From: Lachnospiraceae bacterium
GTDB lineage: Bacteria > Bacillota > Clostridia > Lachnospirales > Lachnospiraceae
Assembly: GCA_017940415.1 (NCBI GenBank)
Contig: JAGAYR010000016.1
Coordinates: forward strand, 155,316 to 219,315
Reading direction: 5' to 3'
DNA: 64,000 nucleotides
Shown here: positions 35,461 through 45,473 of the stretch, one piece after another
Position numbering within the stretch: the stretch's first letter is position 1
Layout of the letters: every line of letters begins with the position of its first letter
Notes under the pieces: generated by a model
Told to the model about the DNA's origin: nothing
Database searches by the model: none
The model's input: the letters and a program-made list of their open reading frames with translations, nothing else
Position numbers and translations under genes: made by a program

Positions 35461-37425
35461 TTAACCTACAGCGGAGCTTTTGCAAAATGCCATAAATTCA
35501 TGCTCCGGCATAGGCTTGGCATAATAGTAACCCTGGATATATTCACATCCCATATCCGAAAACCACATTGCCTTCTCTTCATCCTCAACGCCTTCCACAA
35601 CAATTTCCGCGCCAAGACTCTTAAGCAGACTGATGGTCTGTCTCATTATATCATAGCTTCTGTTGTCTACAAGTCCGTCTACAAGAGATTTATCAAGCTT
35701 GATGATCCTATAGGGGAAGCTCATGACACGGCTGAGATTCGAATAGCCCGAACCGTAATCATCAAGAGAGAATCCGTTACCGTTGGTAGTGATATCTCTC
35801 ATGGTCCTGAGAACAGCATCCGCCAGGTAATCCGACGCAGTCTCGGTAATCTCAAAGTTAATCCTGTCGGGATTGATATTATACTCTCCGAGAATATCCT
35901 TGATCTTGTCAGCCATATTGGACTGCATGCACTGTACAACAGAAAGATTGACTTCCACAAATTTGATACCGGTATTTGCCAGATCACCCTCTTTGATAAA
36001 CCTGCATACATCCTTTATTACGAACTCACCGATCTGAAGAATGCTTCCGCTCTTCTCCGCAGCAGGAATAAACAGTGCGGGTGAAATGAATCCCAATTGC
36101 TCGTCCTTAAGTCTTATAAGCGCTTCCGCAGAAACAAACTTCTCATCCTTGGTAGAATAAATTGGCTGATAATACATTTCGAACTTCTGGTTCTTGATGG
36201 CATCTGCGATAATCCTGTCCAGATTGTTCTTGACTACGAAATCCTTCTCGGGAGCCATCTCGGAATATCTGACATATTTATTCAAAGGAACGGCGCTGTC
36301 ATATGTCTCCGACAATTTGACCAGCTGCTTATCGCTGCTTATCTCGTTGGGGATTACAACACCGCAGATTGCAAAATTAAGTTTAAGTCTGATTCCGTCC
36401 ACAACAAAGAGATCTCTGAGTCTGGGAATCATGGCCTCAGCAGTTTTTTCGATAGCTTCCAGATTATACTTTCCGCGGACCACGTATGCAAAGAGACCGT
36501 TCTTAAGGTAGTACAGGTTTACATCCTCGGCCTTGTATTCTTTTAACATATCGTAAAAATTGTCGGATATCTGTTTCAGAAGAGTTATATACATCTCATA
36601 TCCGAGAGTCGCTCTGATGGATGCGATGTCCTCAAGTTTTCCAAACATGACAAACGCGTCATCTTTAGCCTCGAAGATATTTCTCACCCCTCTTCTGAAT
36701 GCCGTATAGGATCTTGCTCCCGTCTCAATATCCACGTTTTCCTCAGGACTGATTACATAGAAGCTAAGGATAAGTGCTGTAATTGCAAGTCCGAACATCT
36801 GCACGAGAATATCGGGATGATCCATCTGAATATTGAATGCAATGACGTTGATGGGGAATACCACCATCATTGCTGCATATTTAATCTTATCGAGGCTCTT
36901 GTGAATGAAGCAGTGTGTTACATGGACGAATGCAAAAAACGCATAGTAGTAACCGATCGCTATCACAGTCCACAGATACTCACCTCTGTTGTACTGAACA
37001 TCAACCTCGCCGACTCTGGTGTAATAAAACAGGATATGCTGTGAGAAATTAACTATTATAAGAACAATCTGTGTAACAAGAGGAAGTGCATAGCAGATGG
37101 CATAGAAAGGAGTCCTGATTATCCTCCTGAAAGTGCCGGTCATCCTTCCTACCATATAAATATAAATGGTATAGCTTGCTACATTGAGAAAATTGTAGAA
37201 ACTGCAGGCTATTTCCCTGAACAGAATCGAACTTGAAAGAGGACGCAAAAAAATAAGAGGAGCCGATCTGAGTATATCGGCTATAGACAGAACAAGAAGA
37301 ATAACGACATACTTAATGAATGCCTGATTATCCCGTCCCCGGTTCATTCTTCTGAAGAAAAGCGAAGTCAAAAGTGCAAAAAGCACAACAATTGCCGCTA
37401 CATCAAGGTAATAAACTCGATACAT
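35461..37425 (-). CDS. Membrane-bound EAL-domain c-di-GMP phosphodiesterase
   Basis: The 654-residue protein has about seven N-terminal helices (to residue 225), a degenerate GGDEF-like domain (about 235-385; KNGLF where GGDEF is expected) and an EAL domain (about 395-645). EAL catalytic motifs are complete: SAEALIRL, EVNLS, FEITETA, DDYGSGYSNL, IKLDKSLV, VVEGVED and QGYYYAKPM. It should hydrolyse c-di-GMP, with the degenerate GGDEF as a regulatory or GTP-sensing part. The hybrid kinase gene lies upstream on the same strand with a similar seven-helix sensor, suggesting a related input. Confidence 0.92.
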   Translation of the reverse strand: MYRVYYLDVAAIVVLFALLTSLFFRRMNRGRDNQAFIKYVVILLVLSIADILRSAPLIFLRPLSSSILFREIACSFYNFLNVASYTIYIYMVGRMTGTFRRIIRTPFYAICYALPLVTQIVLIIVNFSQHILFYYTRVGEVDVQYNRGEYLWTVIAIGYYYAFFAFVHVTHCFIHKSLDKIKYAAMMVVFPINVIAFNIQMDHPDILVQMFGLAITALILSFYVISPEENVDIETGARSYTAFRRGVRNIFEAKDDAFVMFGKLEDIASIRATLGYEMYITLLKQISDNFYDMLKEYKAEDVNLYYLKNGLFAYVVRGKYNLEAIEKTAEAMIPRLRDLFVVDGIRLKLNFAICGVVIPNEISSDKQLVKLSETYDSAVPLNKYVRYSEMAPEKDFVVKNNLDRIIADAIKNQKFEMYYQPIYSTKDEKFVSAEALIRLKDEQLGFISPALFIPAAEKSGSILQIGEFVIKDVCRFIKEGDLANTGIKFVEVNLSVVQCMQSNMADKIKDILGEYNINPDRINFEITETASDYLADAVLRTMRDITTNGNGFSLDDYGSGYSNLSRVMSFPYRIIKLDKSLVDGLVDNRSYDIMRQTISLLKSLGAEIVVEGVEDEEKAMWFSDMGCEYIQGYYYAKPMPEHEFMAFCKSSAVG

Positions 37426-37447
37426 TTTGTCCCCTAAAATATAAAGA

Positions 37448-37482
37448 ATTCCCCCCGTGTATTATCACATACAGGGGGGAAT
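37448..37482 (-). terminator. Terminator between hybrid kinase and EAL genes
   Basis: ATTCCCCCC pairs with GGGGGGAAT, with an inner TGTA/TACA pairing. On the minus strand it is followed by a T-rich tract. It separates the two signalling genes, so the EAL gene needs its own promoter or read-through. Confidence 0.65.
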
Positions 37483-37530
37483 ATTATCTATTGTAAAATA
37501 TACGGTTTTTAGAGGTTTTTTTCGGCAAAA

Positions 37531-39429
37531 TCACATATCGTTTCTCTCAGTGATCAGATTGTCGTCAAGAAGGTTCATGACTGCCTCCTCAAGTCTTCTT
37601 CCGTTAACCGGTTTGGAAACGAAATCGTCGAAGCCCTGTCTGAGGTATTCCTCTCTTGCTCCGGACAGAGCATTTGCCGTAATGGCTATGAAGGAGGTGC
37701 TTGCGTTCTTCACTCTCTCTATCTGTCTTGCACGTCTGAGCGCCTCAACTCCGTCCATATCCGGCATGATGTGATCCAGAAGAACAACGTCGTAGCTGGT
37801 TCTGGTAAGCTCCTCCAGCATTTCTTTTCCGCCGGAAACCTGGTTTGTTATAACGCTCGTTTCCTTGAGGAGCATCGCCTCGAGAACACGGTTAATATCA
37901 TTATCGTCAACTATGAGAACCTTAGCTTCGGGAGCTTTGAAAAGAGGTCCTTCATGCGCCTTCTCTCCATATGCGGGATTATCAACATCCTCGTCGATCA
38001 GATCCGACTGCTCCGCTATCTTCTGAGGTATCCTTACTGTAAATACCGATCCCTCTCCGTACTTGCTCTCAGCTCTTACGTCTCCGTTCATCATATCCGT
38101 GAGCTTAGATACAATGGCAAGTCCCAGTCCCACACCGTCACCTGCTCTGGATCTGGTATCTCCCAGACGGTCGAAGGAGCCGAACACCTTACCCAGCTCA
38201 CCTTCCTTGATTCCTCTTCCTGTATCGGAAACCTTTATCTCCAGGATTATGCTCTTTCCGTCAAGAGGCGCGGAACCTACATAAAGACTCACTTGTCCCT
38301 TGGAGGTATATTTGATGGAATTTCCGATCAGGTTCAGTATTATCTGCCTGATCCTTACCACATCGCCCACAAGTATTTCGGGAACAAGACTGCCAACATC
38401 ACAGTTCAACTTAAGCCCCTTCTCTTCGGCTCTGAACAGACAGGTCTTATATATGTCCTTCACCAGTGAAGATACCCTGTAGGGAGCGTTGACCACATCC
38501 AGCTTTCCGGTCTCAATATCCGCATAATCAAGAATCTTGTTGATGGTCTCCATAAGAGTGAGTCCGGCGCTTTCGATATCCCTCGCGTAACCGGTAATAT
38601 ACTCGTCCTTGCTCTCTCTTAAGATCAGCTCACCCATTCCAAGGACAGTGCTCATGGGAGTTTTGATGTCACGGGATACTGAGGTCAAAAACTCGCTTTT
38701 AACTCTCTTAGCCTTCTCTGCTTCAATCCTGCATGCGTCAAGTTCAGCCAAAGTCTCCTGAAGATGTGCATAATCCGGTGTCTCCACGAACAGAAGGATT
38801 ATCATAACTCCCAATGTCCCGAAAAAGAAAACAAGAAGCGTGCCGGGAGCAATAAATGCCTGAAAAATGGTTCCCACGGTGATAAAGATAAATCCCGAAA
38901 GAGAGATCATTTCCCTGAGATTAAGACTCTTGTAATGCATAAGCGCATAAACAAGGGCGTAGATAATGAAATAGAAAGTCGGAACATAACACAGAAAATG
39001 CATAGGTCCGAAATTATAAACATTCTGCTCGTCCAGATAGAATATCCAGCCCGAGCGGATATTGATGATCAATACGACAGCATAAACCATCATAAGAGCC
39101 ATATTAATCTTGATCATGACTTCGTCAAATTTTTTCTGCTCTCCGACAAAAGCCACTGCATATCTGAGGTAAGCATATCCGGCGAAAGCCGCAAAGAAGA
39201 AATAGACCGTATTTATAATAAGAGCTACCGTCCGTCCGAAATATTCCGGAGCAGCTATTGATACGGCACCGAGAATGTCAAAGATGAGTCCGCACAATAT
39301 TGATATCATCAGGACCAGGAACTTCTTATATCGTTCAGTTCTGGTTCTTCTCGTCATTACCAGACAGGCTATGGAGATGACCATGAAAAAAACTGAGGCC
39401 ACTTCATATGAAATATTGTAATTACTCAT
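37531..39429 (-). CDS. Hybrid histidine kinase lacking the phospho-acceptor His
   Basis: The 632-residue protein has seven N-terminal helices (to about 215), a coiled linker, a HisKA-like helix pair, an ATPase domain with NLIGNSIKYT, DTGRGI and GVGLGLAI, and a C-terminal receiver domain with LIVDDND, LLDHIMPDMDG, ITANA and FVSKPV. The H-box reads FLTSVSRDIKTP, with Arg253 (codon CGT) where family members have SHEIRTP. Autophosphorylation at the usual site is therefore impossible, though the receiver keeps its Asp. It may be a pseudokinase, a phosphatase, or work with a partner kinase. Confidence 0.88.
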   Translation of the reverse strand: MSNYNISYEVASVFFMVISIACLVMTRRTRTERYKKFLVLMISILCGLIFDILGAVSIAAPEYFGRTVALIINTVYFFFAAFAGYAYLRYAVAFVGEQKKFDEVMIKINMALMMVYAVVLIINIRSGWIFYLDEQNVYNFGPMHFLCYVPTFYFIIYALVYALMHYKSLNLREMISLSGFIFITVGTIFQAFIAPGTLLVFFFGTLGVMIILLFVETPDYAHLQETLAELDACRIEAEKAKRVKSEFLTSVSRDIKTPMSTVLGMGELILRESKDEYITGYARDIESAGLTLMETINKILDYADIETGKLDVVNAPYRVSSLVKDIYKTCLFRAEEKGLKLNCDVGSLVPEILVGDVVRIRQIILNLIGNSIKYTSKGQVSLYVGSAPLDGKSIILEIKVSDTGRGIKEGELGKVFGSFDRLGDTRSRAGDGVGLGLAIVSKLTDMMNGDVRAESKYGEGSVFTVRIPQKIAEQSDLIDEDVDNPAYGEKAHEGPLFKAPEAKVLIVDDNDINRVLEAMLLKETSVITNQVSGGKEMLEELTRTSYDVVLLDHIMPDMDGVEALRRARQIERVKNASTSFIAITANALSGAREEYLRQGFDDFVSKPVNGRRLEEAVMNLLDDNLITERNDM

Positions 39430-39470
39430 AACCGGTCCACTCTTTCACGTATATCTTACGAAACTAAAAC

Positions 39471-39504
39471 AAAAAGGTGCGTAACCGAAAGGGTTCCGCA
39501 CCTT
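39471..39504 (-). terminator. Terminator of the alanine symporter gene
   Basis: AAGGTGCG pairs with CGCACCTT, with an inner TAACC/GGGTT stem and GAAA loop. On the minus strand TTTTTGTTTT follows. It lies about 40 nt beyond the agcS-like stop. Confidence 0.85.
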
Positions 39505-39540
39505 GTATTTTATCCCATTTTCCTTAAAAAAACCAGCATA

Positions 39541-41028
39541 TCACTGAACGTCATCAGTGCGTTCTTCCTGCTCTTTCTGGACCTCCGGAAGCGCGGAATA
39601 CATGGGTTTTATATCCTTTCCTTTGATAACACGGTCTATGTAGTTACGGGTTATCTTCATGACTGTTCCGCTGAGAACTATAACACCGATAAGGTTGGGC
39701 ATAGCCATAAGTCCGTTAAATGTATCGGAAAGGTCCCAGGCAAGTGAAAGATCCATGGTCGCACCTATGATAACGAAGACAACGAATATAAGTTTATAAA
39801 TAAGTGTTGCCTTGGTTCCGAAGAGGTACTCAAATGCTTTTCCGCCGTATACGCTCCATCCCAGAACGGTTGAGAAGGCAAAAAGAGTAATGGCAACTGC
39901 GATGAACCATCCGCCTGCCGCTCCTAAAGTTCCTGAGAAAGCTTCCGCAACAAGCGCTGTCTTTTCGGATGTAGAGATCATTTCACCGGTTTCAAGATTC
40001 ATAACACCGGATGAAAGAACGGCAAGTGCGGTGAGAGTACATACAACGATGGTATCGGCAAATACTTCGAAGATTCCCCACATACCCTGTCTTACAGGCT
40101 CTTTAACATTGGATGCAGAGTGAACCATAACGGAAGATCCGAGACCCGCTTCGTTGGAGAAGACACCTCTCTTCATTCCCCAGGTGATCGCCATCTTCAC
40201 ACCACTTCCTACAATACCGCCGCCTACAGCCTTCATGGCAAATGCGCCTTTGAAGATTGCTACGAATGCAGGGCCCACAAGTGAAATATTGGCACATACG
40301 ATAACGATACATCCGATGACATACAAAACCGCCATGACGGGAACAAGCTTCTCGGTCACACTTGCGATCCTCTTAAGTCCGCCTACGATAACAAGTCCTG
40401 CAAAGATCATCAGAAATCCGCCGGTAGCAACATAAGGAATATGGAATACGGAATTGAGGTTGACCGCTATGGAGTTTATCTGGCTCATATTTCCTATTCC
40501 GAATGAAGCGATTACGCAGAAAATGCTGAAAAGAACGGCAAGAACCGCACCGATCTGTTTGCATCCCTTCTTGGAGCCGAGACCGTCCTTGAGATAATAC
40601 ATGGCGCCTCCGCACCACTCTCCCTCGGAATTCTTTCTTCTATAATAGATACCGAGAACGTTTTCGGAATAGTTTGTCATCATTCCGAAAAACGCAACGA
40701 TCCACATCCAGAAGATTGCACCGGGGCCGCCGCTGGCAAGAGCTGCGGCAACGCCTGCGATATTACCGGTTCCGATGGTTGCCGCAAGAGCGGTACAAAG
40801 ACTCTGGAACTGGCTGATCTGGCGATCGTGACTTTCGGTATGTGCAGTTACATGTTTGTTACTGAATATTCCCCCAAGTGTGTTTTTGAACCAATGACCG
40901 ATATGACTTATCTGGAAAAAACCCGTAAGTGCGGTCATGAGTATGCCGGTTCCCACAAGAAGCACCAGCATCGGGAGTCCCCACACAAAATTGTTTACGG
41001 CCGAATTTACATTTTCTATCAGCTGCAC
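39541..41028 (-). CDS. Sodium:alanine/glycine symporter (AgcS family)
   Basis: The 495-residue protein has about ten helices and the family motifs LCTALAATIGTGNIAGVAAALASGGPGAIFWMW and GVFSNEAGLGSS. It imports alanine or glycine with Na+ across the inner membrane. The start is GTG at 41028 with GAGGAG upstream. Its leader contains the terminator hairpin of the upstream GH36 operon, just before the ribosome site, so its expression may partly depend on read-through. Confidence 0.93.
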   Translation of the reverse strand: MQLIENVNSAVNNFVWGLPMLVLLVGTGILMTALTGFFQISHIGHWFKNTLGGIFSNKHVTAHTESHDRQISQFQSLCTALAATIGTGNIAGVAAALASGGPGAIFWMWIVAFFGMMTNYSENVLGIYYRRKNSEGEWCGGAMYYLKDGLGSKKGCKQIGAVLAVLFSIFCVIASFGIGNMSQINSIAVNLNSVFHIPYVATGGFLMIFAGLVIVGGLKRIASVTEKLVPVMAVLYVIGCIVIVCANISLVGPAFVAIFKGAFAMKAVGGGIVGSGVKMAITWGMKRGVFSNEAGLGSSVMVHSASNVKEPVRQGMWGIFEVFADTIVVCTLTALAVLSSGVMNLETGEMISTSEKTALVAEAFSGTLGAAGGWFIAVAITLFAFSTVLGWSVYGGKAFEYLFGTKATLIYKLIFVVFVIIGATMDLSLAWDLSDTFNGLMAMPNLIGVIVLSGTVMKITRNYIDRVIKGKDIKPMYSALPEVQKEQEERTDDVQ

Positions 41029-41042
41029 TTTTGTTCTCCTCT

Positions 41043-41080
41043 CAAAAAAAATAAGACGCCAATCTATTGAATTGGCGCCT
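41043..41080 (-). terminator. Terminator of the GH130-GH36 operon
   Basis: CGCCAAT pairs with ATTGGCG around a 7-nt loop and is followed on the minus strand by TCTTATTTTTTTT. It lies between the GH36 stop and the start of the symporter gene. Confidence 0.82.
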
Positions 41081-41115
41081 TTGTCAACAAAATCATTTTA
41101 AGCAAAAACCGTTTC

Positions 41116-43416
41116 TTACGCAAGTCTTTTTATTTCGAACATCATCTGGGCATAATCTCCGGGAAGAAGAGGCAGGATGATTCCCGCATTCATAAGCGCG
41201 CTTCCGCTGAGCACACCGGGCGCAAGATCCTCCCAAGCTTTCTTTTTAGCTCTGCTGCAAAAGAAAGAATCTTCCCTGTCTGATCCGATAAGACTGATTT
41301 CATATCGTGCATCCGGATCAAGGCCTTTAAGTTTAATGCATCTTCCTTTGCCGTTAGGATATGCTTTGCACTGTACATATGTAAGAAGTGCTCTGCTCTT
41401 ATCCTTAAGCACGGACATCCAAGCATCGAAATATCCCGTTTCAGACTCGGAAGCTATCCGATAATAATCGCCTTCCCGGACGATCTCTCCGTATCTGTGA
41501 TAGCTCTCAACCTGCTCGGGGATAGCTTCCCTTTCCTCATCGGGTATCTTCGTAATATCCAGCTCATATCCGAAGGTTCCCGAAAGAGCAACCGCTCCTC
41601 TGACATCAAAAGGCATGCTTCTTCCCGTGATATGATTGGGAGAAGCGGACACATGCGCTCCCATGGTACTTAAGGGATAGAGCATCTCCGTACCTGCCTG
41701 TATGGATAATCTCTCATATGCATCCGTATCGTCGGAACACCAGATCTGAGGCGAATAAAAGAGCATTCCTCCGTCGAATCTTGCTCCGCCTCCGGAGCAA
41801 TTCTCCAATAAGAGATCCGGAAATTCCTCAAGAAGTCTTCCCTGAAGATCATAAACGGCTGCCGTATACAGATAAGACAGTCTTCCCATGGATGCAGGCT
41901 CCAGTCCTTCGCTTCCAAGGTCCGAGAGCTGTCTGTTCATGTCCCACTTTACATATGATATCTTTGCACTCTTCAGGACATCCGATACGCTTTTATAAAC
42001 GTAATCACGGACTTCACTTCTTGTAATATCAAGCACGTACTGGTTTCTCATCCTGCAGGGCACTCTGTCCGGTACCGCTATGGCCCAATCGGGATGGGCA
42101 CGGTAGAGATCGGAATCCGGTGAAACCATCTCGGGCTCAAACCAGATTCCGAATTTCATACCGATCTCTTCCAGCTTATCGGATAATAGTCTAAGCCCTC
42201 CCGGAAGTTTTTCTTCATTAACGGTCCAGTCGCCGAGAGATGAGTTATCATCGTTTCTTACACCGAACCATCCGTCATCCATGACAAGCATTTCGATCCC
42301 GCACTTTTTCGCTTCGGATGCAATCCTTATAAGTTTGTCCGTATCGAAGTCAAAATATGTTGCTTCCCAGTTATTGATAAGAACAGGTCTTTCCTTATGC
42401 AAATACGGACTGCGGATAAGATGATCTCTGAACAGATCATGGAAAACATGACTCATTTCGTCAAAACCGTTTTCGCTATATACAAGAACAGCTTCGGGAG
42501 CCTGAAAACTTTCACCACCCCTAAGATCCCATGTAAAATGTTCGGGATTTATGCCTATGTAGGATCTTACATTATCAAACTGGTCCATTGATGAACCGCA
42601 GATAAAATTTCCGGACCAGATAAGAGTCTGAGCATATACCTTGCCGCGATCACTTCCGGCATTTTTATCGCAAAGAGCCATAAAGGGCTGGAACTGATGG
42701 GAGGTTTCTCCTCGTGTTGAATAAACTTCAACGCTTCCTCTCGAAAGTTTTCTCCTGTCGATATGCCTTTCCCTTGCCCAGGTTCCGGATAAAGTAACAA
42801 CATCGGGATTACTCTCTCCCCATACTCCTTTATCAAGATCCAGGCAGCTGCTGAAAAGTTTGTTTAAGGTGACACATTTGTCAGTTTTGTTCTCCAGCTT
42901 TACATTCTTTACGATTGCATCATTGTCTTCGAAAACGGAATATGAAAGTACAGCCTCAAGTCCCAGAACTTCGTCGGATAAGGTGATCTCCAATGTCTCT
43001 GCTTTGCTGTTACCTTCGAAAGTTGCAGGCATCCTTACATCTCTGCCTTCGGGCATCCGGGCAAAAAGATTTTCTTTTCCTTCATATATCCTGTGAGACT
43101 TATACAGAAACTGAGACGCATCATTTCCCTTGTCATCAGTTACCGTAACCGCTGCCGGTCTGTAATCCCCGACGCCTGATGAAGGGAATTCAAACCTTGC
43201 ACAGTCAAGGTAACTTCCTCTGTCTCTTTCATTCACGGAAGGAACAAAGGGACCCGCCCCGCACCTTAAAAGGTACCTGAGGTTGTCCCTTTGAATCTTC
43301 GCTCCGTAATATACATTGTTAAGAAAGCCTTCCGTATCGGTTATGGCAAGGCACATGGTAGTGCTCTTTGTCTCTATGAAAAAGAGCCTGCTTTCTTCGT
43401 CGTAATATATTTCCAT
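41116..43416 (-). CDS. GH36 alpha-galactosidase
   Basis: The 766-residue protein has the GH36 layout: an N-terminal beta-sandwich, a (beta/alpha)8 barrel with MLVMDDGWFG, the nucleophile Asp in YVKWDMNRQ, then LLENCSGGGARFD and the acid/base Asp in WCSDDTDA, plus a C-terminal beta-domain. It removes alpha-1,6-galactose from galactomannan oligosaccharides. No signal peptide is visible, so it acts after import. It starts directly after the manA stop and ends the mannoside-catabolic operon. Confidence 0.94.
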   Translation of the reverse strand: MEIYYDEESRLFFIETKSTTMCLAITDTEGFLNNVYYGAKIQRDNLRYLLRCGAGPFVPSVNERDRGSYLDCARFEFPSSGVGDYRPAAVTVTDDKGNDASQFLYKSHRIYEGKENLFARMPEGRDVRMPATFEGNSKAETLEITLSDEVLGLEAVLSYSVFEDNDAIVKNVKLENKTDKCVTLNKLFSSCLDLDKGVWGESNPDVVTLSGTWARERHIDRRKLSRGSVEVYSTRGETSHQFQPFMALCDKNAGSDRGKVYAQTLIWSGNFICGSSMDQFDNVRSYIGINPEHFTWDLRGGESFQAPEAVLVYSENGFDEMSHVFHDLFRDHLIRSPYLHKERPVLINNWEATYFDFDTDKLIRIASEAKKCGIEMLVMDDGWFGVRNDDNSSLGDWTVNEEKLPGGLRLLSDKLEEIGMKFGIWFEPEMVSPDSDLYRAHPDWAIAVPDRVPCRMRNQYVLDITRSEVRDYVYKSVSDVLKSAKISYVKWDMNRQLSDLGSEGLEPASMGRLSYLYTAAVYDLQGRLLEEFPDLLLENCSGGGARFDGGMLFYSPQIWCSDDTDAYERLSIQAGTEMLYPLSTMGAHVSASPNHITGRSMPFDVRGAVALSGTFGYELDITKIPDEEREAIPEQVESYHRYGEIVREGDYYRIASESETGYFDAWMSVLKDKSRALLTYVQCKAYPNGKGRCIKLKGLDPDARYEISLIGSDREDSFFCSRAKKKAWEDLAPGVLSGSALMNAGIILPLLPGDYAQMMFEIKRLA

Positions 43417-44355
43417 TTATACCCTCGAAAAGATGATCTCCATATCACCGCTCAGTTTGACTTCCTTTGCACCGTCTGCGGTGATGAGCATGTGACTTCC
43501 TTTTTTTACATCCGTATCAAATACTTTACCGGATCCCCTAACTACACTTGCGCATAGGAAAGCGGCGTCGCTTTCGAAAACAAATTCCCCGTTAACCTTT
43601 ATTTTCGAAACGGTAAAATATTTAGTTTTAACCAGATCAATCACAGTATTTCCGGTTTCATCCGCGCTGTGATATACCTGCTCTTCTACCGGAGCGGCAG
43701 GTACTGTGATAACATCTTTGCTCTTATCAAGATGAAGCGGTCTGGGCTTTCCGTTCTGAAGTCTTCCGTAATCGTAGAGCCTGTACGTGACATCACTTGA
43801 CTGCTGTGTTTCAAGAACGCAGACTCCCGCAGTTATGGCATGAACCGTTCCGGAGTCGATCCTTACCATATCACCCGGTTTAACCTTGACCCTTCGGATC
43901 AGGTCCTCCCATTTTCCGTTATCTATCATGTCATCAAGCTCTTCTTTGGTAGAAGCGTTGTGACCTGCTATCAGTTCTCCGCCTTCAGGGCAGTCCAGAA
44001 CATACCAGCATTCGTTCTTTCCGAGAGATCCGTTTTCATGCTCTGCGGCATATTCGTCTCCGGGATGAACCTGGATGCTCAGATCCTTATTGGCATCAAT
44101 GATCTTGATAAGGAGCGGGAATCTGTCACCTTTCGCATTTCCGAATATTTCTCTGTGATCTTTCCATAATTCGGACAGCTTAAGACCGATAAATTCTCCG
44201 CTTGACGCAACGCTCTCACCCGTAGGATGAGCGGAGATCCCCCAGCACTCACCTATATCATCACCCGGTTCGTCATAACCGAATTCATCTCTGAGTTTTT
44301 TTCCGCCCCAGATGGTATGTGAAAAATAAGGTTTTAATAAGATTACTTTGTCCAT
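43417..44355 (-). CDS. manA: Mannose-6-phosphate isomerase, class I
   Basis: The 312-residue cupin enzyme carries FSHTIWGGKKL at the N-terminus, the zinc-site segment LSIQVHPGDEYA with following EHE and KNECWYVL, and DSGTVHAI. It converts mannose-6-P to fructose-6-P. In this operon it channels mannose released by GH130 phosphorolysis, after phosphorylation, into glycolysis. It overlaps the esterase gene by 1 nt and abuts GH36. A phosphomannomutase for mannose-1-P is not in the window. Confidence 0.93.
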   Translation of the reverse strand: MDKVILLKPYFSHTIWGGKKLRDEFGYDEPGDDIGECWGISAHPTGESVASSGEFIGLKLSELWKDHREIFGNAKGDRFPLLIKIIDANKDLSIQVHPGDEYAAEHENGSLGKNECWYVLDCPEGGELIAGHNASTKEELDDMIDNGKWEDLIRRVKVKPGDMVRIDSGTVHAITAGVCVLETQQSSDVTYRLYDYGRLQNGKPRPLHLDKSKDVITVPAAPVEEQVYHSADETGNTVIDLVKTKYFTVSKIKVNGEFVFESDAAFLCASVVRGSGKVFDTDVKKGSHMLITADGAKEVKLSGDMEIIFSRV

Positions 44356-45473
44356 TAATTATTTCCCGATACGATAATGCTTACCAGATAAAAAGGAAGA
44401 ACATCTCCTTCATGAGTCTGAGTAAGCTCGATCCTTACTGTATGCTCTTTGTTTTCACCGTGATCAAGTGCGGTGCAAAGGCAGAGTTTATCTCCCCAGT
44501 CCTCATCAAATTCCGCATTCAGTTCAACTGCAGATGATTTATCGCCGTCAACGGTAAGAGTCGCAACAGGTGCAGGTTTCTTTATGGTTCTCCTATACTG
44601 AACACCGATACATGAACCCTTTACCTTAAACATTATATACGACCCTTTTTCGGTTGCCGTCCACCCTTTTCTGAAGATGTCCGTAATGACATCCTGAGGA
44701 AGGTTATCTGCCGTAAATCCGCTCATGCCCGACAGTATGCTGTCGGCATTATCATTTCTGTATCTTACGGAAGATTCATATGCATTTTGAGTTTCAGCCG
44801 CAGGCAGTTCTTCTTCCGGCTGTTCAGCCTCATTCATATGCTCTTTGATATCTTCCAAAACGGATACGATGATCTTTGAAACCATCTCATGTCCCGCATC
44901 ATTCGGATGAAGATTGTCTTCCGTGATGGTCTTGTTTTCCAGCCTTCCGCTTTCCAGCTCAGGAATTATAACATCTCTCATGCTGACCGCAGGGACGTGG
45001 TATTTCCTTGCCACCTTCGAATGAATAAGCTGGGCACTTCCTCCGTCATCGAATCTCACATTGTGAATCAGCATAAGAGCTCTTCCGAAATCCGATGAAA
45101 GAATCTTTCTTATCAAACCTTCATACGTCTCATGGAAATGCTCTGTAGCTTCATCATTAACGGAAAATTCCACAAAACATATATCCGGCTTTTTCGAAAG
45201 CAGATCTTCTTCTGCTCTCGCGCAACCGAACTGGGAATCCGTAGCCCCTATTCCCGCATTTACATATTTTACATCAGATAGAGGAAAAGAGCGCTTAAAC
45301 CACTCAAAAACCTTATAGGCATAACATTTATCATAAGAAGTCGCTGCACATCCCTGGGTGATCGATCCTCCCAGAAATCCTACGGTGATTGCCTCCCCCG
45401 CCAGAGCCTTCTTATATACATTAATGATCCTGCTTCTGTTTCCTCTGTTAGACTGTGCTTTTTCGTTCATCAT
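44355..45473 (-). CDS. SGNH-family carbohydrate acetylesterase (CE17-like)
   Basis: The 372-residue protein has an N-terminal SGNH hydrolase domain: block [11 protein letters not shown] with the catalytic Ser, [10 protein letters not shown], the EFSVNDEA block, and DNLHPNDAG with catalytic Asp/His. A C-terminal beta-sandwich (about 240-372) follows and resembles the carbohydrate-binding part of CE17 mannan acetylesterases. No signal peptide is visible. In a GH130/GH36 operon it probably deacetylates imported acetylated manno-oligosaccharides. The CE17 assignment is by domain order and context. Confidence 0.82.
   Translation of the reverse strand: MMNEKAQSNRGNRSRIINVYKKALAGEAITVGFLGGSITQGCAATSYDKCYAYKVFEWFKRSFPLSDVKYVNAGIGATDSQFGCARAEEDLLSKKPDICFVEFSVNDEATEHFHETYEGLIRKILSSDFGRALMLIHNVRFDDGGSAQLIHSKVARKYHVPAVSMRDVIIPELESGRLENKTITEDNLHPNDAGHEMVSKIIVSVLEDIKEHMNEAEQPEEELPAAETQNAYESSVRYRNDNADSILSGMSGFTADNLPQDVITDIFRKGWTATEKGSYIMFKVKGSCIGVQYRRTIKKPAPVATLTVDGDKSSAVELNAEFDEDWGDKLCLCTALDHGENKEHTVRIELTQTHEGDVLPFYLVSIIVSGNN

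Noticed and set aside
41029-41115. Glycine riboswitch upstream of the alanine symporter
   Set aside because: Only 87 nt separate the genes and they are occupied by the GH36 terminator; no tandem aptamer sequence is present.
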